A stretch of 20,522 nucleotides of DNA, from assembly GCF_032586235.1 (NCBI RefSeq), contig NZ_JAWHTD010000059.1:1-20522 (forward strand), written 5' to 3'. A model generated the notes under the pieces. That model had not been told where the DNA came from and did no database searches. It saw only the letters and a list, made by a program, of their open reading frames with translations. Positions 16,023 through 20,522 of this stretch are shown one piece after another. Source of the stretch: Aestuariicoccus sp032586235. GTDB taxonomy: Bacteria; Pseudomonadota; Alphaproteobacteria; Rhodobacterales; Rhodobacteraceae. Made by a program: the position numbers and the translations under genes. Numbering within the stretch: position 1 is the stretch's first letter; each line of letters starts with the position of its first letter.

Positions 16023-16825
16023 GTGCGCCACCCCAGCAGACGGCGTTCGACGATGCCGATGGCGCCGCTGACGATGACCCCCAGCAGCGACAGGATCACC
16101 ACGCCTGCAAAGAGCCGTTCCAGATCGTAGAGCGATCCGGCCTCGAGGATATAGGCACCGATGCCGTATTCCGCGCCGAGCATTTCGGCGGCGACGAGCA
16201 GAATGATGGCGATGGCCAGGCTGATGCGCAGCCCCGACAGGATCCCCGGCATCGCGCCCGGCAGGACGATCTTGCGCACGATGGAGAGCCACGAGAGGCC
16301 AAAGCTCTGCCCCATCCGGATCAGCGACCGATCCACATTGTCGACCGCGCCATACGTCGCGACCACGGTCGGGGTGAAGGTGCCAAAGGCGATCAGGGCG
16401 TATTTCGACCCTTCGTCGATCCCGAACCAGATGACGAAAAGCGGTAGCAGGGCGATCTTGGGGATCGGAAAGATCGCCGCGACCAGCGGGACCATTCCGG
16501 CCCGGATGTAGGAAAAGAGCCCGATCAGTATGCCCACGCCGACGCCGACGCTGACGCCAAGCGCCGCGCCGACCGCAAGGCGGCTGAGAGACGGGTTGAA
16601 GTGCTTGAAGAGCAGGCCGGAGTCCCAAAGACCGACAAGCGTTTCCAAAACGTCGGACGGTTTGGGCAGGGTCAGAGCCGAAATCCACCCGGCCCGCGTG
16701 CCGGCCTCGATCAAGGCGATCAGCACCACGAAAACGACGACGCCGACCCATCGCCTTGCCTTGGGGGCAAAGCCGCCGCCGCGGAAACGGACCTCGATGG
16801 GCTGTGTGGCGCTGAGATCAGACAT
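16019..16825 (-). CDS. ABC transporter permease, SsuC/TauC type
   Basis: ATG 16825 has GAGGAG 7 nt upstream. The 268-residue protein has six expected membrane segments, with the first at about 27-44. The cytoplasmic coupling loop is at 170-195 (RMGQSFGLSWLSIVRKIVLPGAMPGI), a binding-protein-dependent permease EAA-type loop. The region GMVPLVAAIFPIPKIALLPLFVIWFGI (110-136) is characteristic of sulfonate/taurine/nitrate-type permeases. It overlaps the ATPase stop by 8 nt and the oxidoreductase start by 4 nt. It should form a homodimer with the ATPase encoded just upstream. Confidence 0.92.
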   Translation of the reverse strand: MSDLSATQPIEVRFRGGGFAPKARRWVGVVVFVVLIALIEAGTRAGWISALTLPKPSDVLETLVGLWDSGLLFKHFNPSLSRLAVGAALGVSVGVGVGILIGLFSYIRAGMVPLVAAIFPIPKIALLPLFVIWFGIDEGSKYALIAFGTFTPTVVATYGAVDNVDRSLIRMGQSFGLSWLSIVRKIVLPGAMPGILSGLRISLAIAIILLVAAEMLGAEYGIGAYILEAGSLYDLERLFAGVVILSLLGVIVSGAIGIVERRLLGWRT

Positions 16826-17585
16826 CGACCAGCTCCTCGTCGGCGGCGCGCGCCTCGTCCCGCATCAGGGTCCAGAGGTGTTTCTGGACGCGCTCCAGTT
16901 CGGCGTTGCCGTAGCCGCGATCGGCAAGGGCCGTGTCGATCTCGATCGTTTCGCGGACCTGGCCGGGGCGGCGCGACAGGACGACGATCTTGTGCCCCAG
17001 CCGCACGGCCTCGGCCAGGTTGTGGGTCACGTAGACCGCAGTGAAGGGCTGGCGGGTCCAGAGCGCGACCAGATCGTCCATCAGCAGCTCACGCGTCTGC
17101 GCATCGAGCGCCGACAGCGGTTCGTCCATCAGCATGACCGCCGGGTTGACGGCCAGGGCGCGGGCAATCGCGACCCGCTGCTTCATGCCGCCGGACAATT
17201 GCTTGGGCAGCGCGTTGCCAAAATCGGTCAATCGGGTTCTGTCCAACACGTCGCCGATGATCCTGTCCGCCTTTGTGCCGCGGATGCCGTGATCTTCCAG
17301 CACCAGCGAGATATTGCCGCGCACCGACCGCCACGGCAGCAGTGCGAAGTCCTGAAAGACGTATGTCAGGGGGTTGAGGCTCCCTTCCGGCGGCGCCCCG
17401 ATCTGCAGCACCCTGCCCGAGCTGGGCCGTTCAAGCCCGCCGATGAACCGCAATAGGGTCGACTTGCCACAACCCGAAGGCCCGACGACGCAGACGATCT
17501 GCCCGTTCGGAATATCGACCGAGATATCCCTAAGCACCTCGGTTTCGCCATAGAAATGACTGACGGCGTCCAGCCGAATATCCAT
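16818..17585 (-). CDS. ABC transporter ATP-binding protein, SsuB/TauB type
   Basis: ATG 17585 has GGAAGG 9 nt upstream, so an in-frame extension to 17714 is rejected because it overlaps the binding-protein gene. The 255-residue product carries all ATPase motifs: Walker A GPSGCGKST (35-43), Q-loop Q78 in VFQDFALLPW, signature LSGGMKQR (130-137), Walker B VMLMDEP (150-156) and switch H188 in VTHN. The order and the FQDFALLPW segment fit the nitrate/sulfonate/taurine importer group. It powers uptake through the neighbouring permease. A strong hairpin separates it from the binding-protein gene upstream. Confidence 0.93.
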   Translation of the reverse strand: MDIRLDAVSHFYGETEVLRDISVDIPNGQIVCVVGPSGCGKSTLLRFIGGLERPSSGRVLQIGAPPEGSLNPLTYVFQDFALLPWRSVRGNISLVLEDHGIRGTKADRIIGDVLDRTRLTDFGNALPKQLSGGMKQRVAIARALAVNPAVMLMDEPLSALDAQTRELLMDDLVALWTRQPFTAVYVTHNLAEAVRLGHKIVVLSRRPGQVRETIEIDTALADRGYGNAELERVQKHLWTLMRDEARAADEELVDV

Positions 17586-17614
17586 CTTCGTCGTCCTTCC
17601 GGGAAAACCGCAGA

Positions 17615-17640
17615 CACCGGCGCCGCAACGGGCGCCGGTG
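17615..17640 (-). promoter_or_regulatory. Strong intergenic hairpin between binding-protein and ATPase genes
   Basis: CACCGGCGCC and GGCGCCGGTG form a perfect 10-bp GC stem with a 6-nt loop. It lies between the binding-protein stop (17653) and the ATPase ribosome binding site. No direct U-tract follows. Such stems commonly protect the upstream mRNA or cause partial termination, giving more binding protein than ATPase/permease. Confidence 0.6.
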
Positions 17641-17652
17641 CCGGAAAGGCGC

Positions 17653-18672
17653 TCAGGCCTCGAACGTGTCCACGTAGCTTGTGTCGACCAGAGTCTCGAG
17701 CGTGATGCCCGCATCCACCAGCCCCTCGGACTGGAACCACGACAGCTGATCCTGCACCGAGGCGACGTTCAGTTTCGCACCCTCGTTCAGCCGCATTGTG
17801 CCGTTGATGATGGACGGCGCGGCCTTTTCGCGGGGCCGGTCGGCGTAGACGTATTTGTGGATCAGATCGACGGTCTCATCGACGCCCTCCTGACCGCCTG
17901 CAAGGTCGATCATCGCCGAGTTGTAGTCGCTGACACCACGCGAGAACCCGGCAAGGAAGTCGCCGGTCTGCTGACGCTCATCCGCCGCGTTCGCCGCCGA
18001 GGTGAACACGGTCGTCACCTGATAGTTCGGCAGATAATCCGAGATGTCGCCGATGATATGCACGGCCCCCGACCCGGCGAGCGGCTTGGCGATATGCGGG
18101 ACAATGGCCCAGGCGTCGATCTGGCCGGACTTGAGCGCGCCGATGATCGCGCCGACCTTTTGCAGCGGCTTGAAGGACATCTCCAGCCCCTCGGCGGCCG
18201 CGACTTTCGATCCCATGTAATGGAACGACGACCCGGCCGTGGACATGCCGAAGCTTTTGCCGCCCAGCTGCGCGGGCGAGGTCAGGCCGGCCTGGAACGC
18301 CGCGTCGGAGGCGAGGATTTTCTGCCCGTCGATCCCCGGCTCTTCCGACAACGCGCCGCCGATCACCTTGATCGCGCCTTTGTCGGCCAGCGAGATCAGG
18401 CCGCCCGATATGGCCGTCACCGCGTAATCCACATCGCCCGACGCGATGGCCACGGCCATCGGCTGGGCCGCCTGGAAGAACTTCAACTCGACGTCGAGCC
18501 CGGCCTCGGCAAAGTAATTCCGTTCCAGCGCGATGAAGCTCGCAGAATGCGAGGTGAAGCGCAACGCGCCTACGACGACCTTCTTGTTCTGCGCGATGGC
18601 TGGTGCTGCAAGCCCCGTCGCCGTCGCCGCACCGATCAGCGCAAGCGATGTCCGTCTCGTGATATGTTCCAT
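17653..18672 (-). CDS. ABC transporter substrate-binding protein, NMT1/SsuA-like
   Basis: ATG 18672 is preceded by GGGAGGA at a good distance. The 339-residue protein has a signal with twin arginine (ITRRTSLALIG) and likely cleavage after AIA (27/28), so it works in the periplasm. The N-terminal lobe pattern VVVGALRFTSHSASFIALERNYFAEAGLDVEL, then MAVAIASGDVDYAVTAISGG, is the SsuA/THI5/NMT1 fold. This family binds small anions or aromatics such as sulfonates, nitrate, thiamine precursors and phthalates. The ligand cannot be told from sequence. It is the first transport gene after the regulator, with a 33-bp gap, and shares its transcript. Confidence 0.9.
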   Translation of the reverse strand: MEHITRRTSLALIGAATATGLAAPAIAQNKKVVVGALRFTSHSASFIALERNYFAEAGLDVELKFFQAAQPMAVAIASGDVDYAVTAISGGLISLADKGAIKVIGGALSEEPGIDGQKILASDAAFQAGLTSPAQLGGKSFGMSTAGSSFHYMGSKVAAAEGLEMSFKPLQKVGAIIGALKSGQIDAWAIVPHIAKPLAGSGAVHIIGDISDYLPNYQVTTVFTSAANAADERQQTGDFLAGFSRGVSDYNSAMIDLAGGQEGVDETVDLIHKYVYADRPREKAAPSIINGTMRLNEGAKLNVASVQDQLSWFQSEGLVDAGITLETLVDTSYVDTFEA

Positions 18673-18705
18673 TGTTTCCTCCCTTGGTTATGGTTTGTGT
18701 CTTGC

Positions 18706-19371
18706 TCAGCGTCCGATGTCGGCCCGTATGTCCTCCTCGAGCAGGCGTAATGCGGTCTGCTCGTCCCGGGCCAGAATGGCCTCTCGCAGCTGGTCCTGCC
18801 GTGTCCGCCTGCCGGCGAAATCCACGCGCCCCTCGCGCAGAAGCGCCAGCCGGAACCGGCGGGACTGGCCATAGAACTTGTCGGCCATTTCGATCAGCCG
18901 CGGCGATCCGCAGGCCGAGATCAGTGCCTCGGCCAATGCGCGGCAGGCCTCGTCCCAGGCCAGCGCGGTCACGTCGTCGGGGGTGTCCTGAACCTGCGCC
19001 TCGGCGCGGGTGAGCGCGTGCAACGCCGCCACAACGCGGCTTTCCCAGGCGACGTCCCCAGCCGCGAGGGACCGCCGCAGGCCCAGCCGCTCGGTCTCGA
19101 GCCGCATCAGCAGAATGTCGCGCAGGTCGTCCTCGGTGGCGGAGGTCACGCGGAACCCGCGCTGGCTGGTCGCCTCGACCAGACCTTCGGCGGACAGCAT
19201 CCTCAGCGTCTCGCGCATTGAATGGTTCGAACCGCCGTAGGATTGGCGCAGCGCGTCGATCTTCAGTTTCTGGTCGGGCCTGAGAACTCCGAACGAGATG
19301 TCGCGGCGTATCACGGCGGCCAGCATGTCCACGACCGTGTCATCTTCTGATTTTCGCCGACCGAAGATCAT
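18706..19371 (-). CDS. GntR-family regulator, FCD (FadR) subfamily
   Basis: ATG 19371 is chosen because AGAGG lies 4 nt upstream; ATG 19383 lacks a ribosome binding site. The 221-residue protein has a winged helix N-terminus (about 1-75: LKIDALRQSYGGSNHSMRETLRMLSAEGLV...RGFRV) and an all-helical FCD domain (about 85-215). The usual metal-binding residues are replaced: the D-x-x-FH position reads DEACR, and the two later His positions read Q and D (RRTRQDQLREAI, LLEEDI). It heads the operon and faces the divergent shikimate-dehydrogenase-like gene, so it probably controls both through the shared intergenic region. The effector is unknown. Confidence 0.88.
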   Translation of the reverse strand: MIFGRRKSEDDTVVDMLAAVIRRDISFGVLRPDQKLKIDALRQSYGGSNHSMRETLRMLSAEGLVEATSQRGFRVTSATEDDLRDILLMRLETERLGLRRSLAAGDVAWESRVVAALHALTRAEAQVQDTPDDVTALAWDEACRALAEALISACGSPRLIEMADKFYGQSRRFRLALLREGRVDFAGRRTRQDQLREAILARDEQTALRLLEEDIRADIGR

Positions 19372-19382
19372 TTCACCTCTCA

Positions 19383-19406
19383 TATCGAAAAATGTTGGAT
19401 ATTTTT
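19383..19406. promoter_or_regulatory. Candidate operator in the divergent GntR / AroE-like promoter region
   Basis: AAAAAT (19388-19393) and ATTTTT (19401-19406) form a perfect inverted repeat with a 7-bp centre. An outer pair ATATC / GATAT overlaps it. It lies in an 87-bp gap between divergent genes, the usual place for a GntR operator. It does not match a known FadR-type consensus, so the call rests on symmetry and place. Confidence 0.4.
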
Positions 19407-19458
19407 GGGGTCATTCCATAGGATGAGTCAAGAGATTTTGTCGGGAGGGCCTGAAAAG

Positions 19459-20262
19459 ATGACGATCACGGGGAAAACGAGGTGCCTTCCGATCATCGGA
19501 CGCCCGGTAGCCGGGGTCTTTTCGCCGCCCGCCTTTAACGCCTGGTTCGACCGGAATGGCCTGGATTGCCGGATGATGGCGTTCGATCTCGGCCCCGATG
19601 CGGTCGCGCCATTTCTGTCGGTGCTCCGGGGAAGCGAGAGCTTTGTTGGCTGTTCGGTGACTTATCCCGATAAACAGAGTGTCTTTGCCCAGGTCGATGA
19701 CACGACCGCGCGCGCCGCGCGGCTGGGGGCGCTGAACACTATAAGGCGTGAACCCGACGGGCGGCTCGCCGGAGACGCCACAGACGGGATTGCCATGACC
19801 GACGCCATCGAGCAACGCGGCGGGACTGTCGAAGGGAGCTCGGCGCTCGTGCTGGGGGCCGGAGGCGGGGCCGGGCGCGCTATTGCCGATGCGCTTTGCG
19901 AGTGTGGTCTTTCCCGGCTGGTGCTGATGGACCTGGATGCGCGCAGGCTCGGCGCGGCCGTGAGCAGCATTGCCGAACACTGGCCGGATGTGACTGTGTC
20001 CACCGCGGCCCAAGACACCGCCATCCTGGTCAACGCGACTACGCTTGGCAAAGAGCCAAAGCACATCCTGCCCTTTGACAGCGCCCGGCTGCGCAACGCG
20101 GATGTGGTATGCGACGTCGTCACCAGCCCGGGTGACACAAGCCTGATCGAACAGGCGCGCGGGTTTGGCCGTATTGCGATTTCCGGGGCGGATATGGGGG
20201 CTGCGCAATTGCGGCCTCAGCTGACATTTCTGGGGTTGGCGCCAGCCGATGCCGTGTTCTGA
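19459..20262 (+). CDS. Shikimate/quinate dehydrogenase-like NADP(H) oxidoreductase (AroE family)
   Basis: ATG 19459 is chosen because it places MTITGKTRCLPIIGRPV at the family N-terminus with GGGAGG upstream (10 nt); ATG 19423 and TTG 19405 are alternatives. The 267-residue length is normal. Family landmarks: FSPPAFNAWF (21-30, substrate loop), SVTYPDK (66-72) with catalytic K72, GALNT (90-94), GDATDG (105-110) with catalytic D109, GAGGGAG (133-139, nucleotide loop), NATTLG and GADMGAAQLRPQLTFLG near the end. Compared with AroE, the first serine of the S-x-S-P carboxylate clamp is V20, and the N of NVTxPxK is S66. It probably reduces or oxidises a cyclic hydroxy-acid related to, but not identical with, shikimate. 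Divergence from the GntR operon suggests a shared pathway. Confidence 0.83.
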   Translation: MTITGKTRCLPIIGRPVAGVFSPPAFNAWFDRNGLDCRMMAFDLGPDAVAPFLSVLRGSESFVGCSVTYPDKQSVFAQVDDTTARAARLGALNTIRREPDGRLAGDATDGIAMTDAIEQRGGTVEGSSALVLGAGGGAGRAIADALCECGLSRLVLMDLDARRLGAAVSSIAEHWPDVTVSTAAQDTAILVNATTLGKEPKHILPFDSARLRNADVVCDVVTSPGDTSLIEQARGFGRIAISGADMGAAQLRPQLTFLGLAPADAVF

Positions 20263-20522
20263 CCGTGGCGCCCGCAGCGGTTTACAGCTTTATACGGGCT
20301 TCAAGGGCTCCTTGGGGCTCTTGGCAGGCGCTCGGTTGAAATCGCGCAATGACCGGGTCGCAGACAATCCGGACAGGCCATTGTCTTCCGCTGAGGTGAC
20401 ATGTGCACCCCTTGGGTCGGGTTAAGCTTCCTTTATCACCTAATGAGTCGGGTTTGAACAACGCCTTCAGGCGGACTGAAGGCGGAGATTTTGTGTGGTG
20501 GGCGTGTGCAGGTCGGCGAACA
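20263..20522. other. Region downstream of the AroE-like gene, no gene seen
   Basis: No convincing coding frame is visible to the window edge. The last 100 bp contain one strong hairpin (listed separately). The sequence around 20400-20460 has a different, less GC-rich look and could belong to a mobile-element border, which I could not assign. Confidence 0.4.
20462..20498 (+). terminator. 9-bp hairpin followed by a short T-run
   Basis: CGCCTTCAG-GCGGA-CTGAAGGCG is a perfect 9-bp stem with a 5-nt loop, followed within 4 nt by TTTTGTGTG. It could end a plus-strand transcript, but it lies 200 bp behind the nearest gene. Confidence 0.4.

Noticed and set aside
15030..16130. Plus-strand open frame of 366 codons
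   Set aside because: Antisense to the FAD oxidoreductase, which has full family motifs.
16023..16751. Upstream extension of the FAD oxidoreductase to 645 residues
   Set aside because: The extra part overlaps the permease in another frame; the ATG at 16022 gives a normal N-terminal Rossmann fold.
17638..18750. Plus-strand open frame of 370 codons
   Set aside because: Antisense to the substrate-binding protein gene; no recognisable domain.
1..20522. CRISPR array, rRNA or phage module
   Set aside because: No regularly spaced repeats, no rRNA sequence and no phage structural or integrase gene were seen.

Overview
The window reads as chromosomal DNA of an alphaproteobacterium, most probably Rhodobacteraceae (Roseobacter-like). 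The reasons are high GC in the right part, dense ATGA/TGATG-overlapping operons, Tat-type signal peptides, and a YciI protein, a small lipoprotein and an SsuABC/NMT1-type transporter of the kind common in that family. Genus and species cannot be read from the sequence.

Layout. (1) 1-572: the first 116 codons of an IS1380-family transposase, cut by the left window edge, with the terminal region of the element. (2) 573-6757, minus strand: a two-gene exopolysaccharide-type operon. It holds a large membrane protein that joins a degenerate GH18-like domain, a NodB polysaccharide deacetylase and a processive GT2 synthase. A Tat-exported DUF3131 protein overlaps it by one base. (3) 6785-8460: a lower-GC stretch with inverted repeats, a small lipoprotein and a YciI protein whose expected ATG is ACG behind a good ribosome binding site. 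(4) 8460-12447, minus strand: a dikinase split into two overlapping genes (substrate plus phospho-His part first, ATP-grasp part second), preceded by a DHA2-type MFS transporter. (5) 12686-13830, plus strand: a secreted beta-rich protein overlapping a small membrane protein. (6) 13831-14790: a gene-poor scar with debris of an IS110-type and an IS3-type transposase. (7) 14814-19371, minus strand: GntR regulator, substrate-binding protein, ABC ATPase, permease, FAD oxidoreductase. A shikimate-dehydrogenase-like enzyme (19459-20262) is transcribed divergently. (8) 20263-20522: no gene seen, one strong hairpin.

How the genes fit together. The left operon probably makes, deacetylates and trims an amino-sugar polymer (PNAG or chitin-like), with the deacetylase on the periplasmic and the synthase on the cytoplasmic side of the membrane. 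The middle operon looks like a small-molecule phosphotransferase (rifampin-phosphotransferase or phenylphosphate-synthase type) beside an efflux pump. The right cluster looks like a GntR-controlled uptake and oxidation module for an unknown small, probably carboxylated, compound; the AroE-like enzyme keeps its catalytic Lys/Asp but has lost one substrate-binding Ser. The most unusual items are the trifunctional synthase, the split dikinase, the ACG start of the YciI gene, and the FAD/AroE-like/ABC module.
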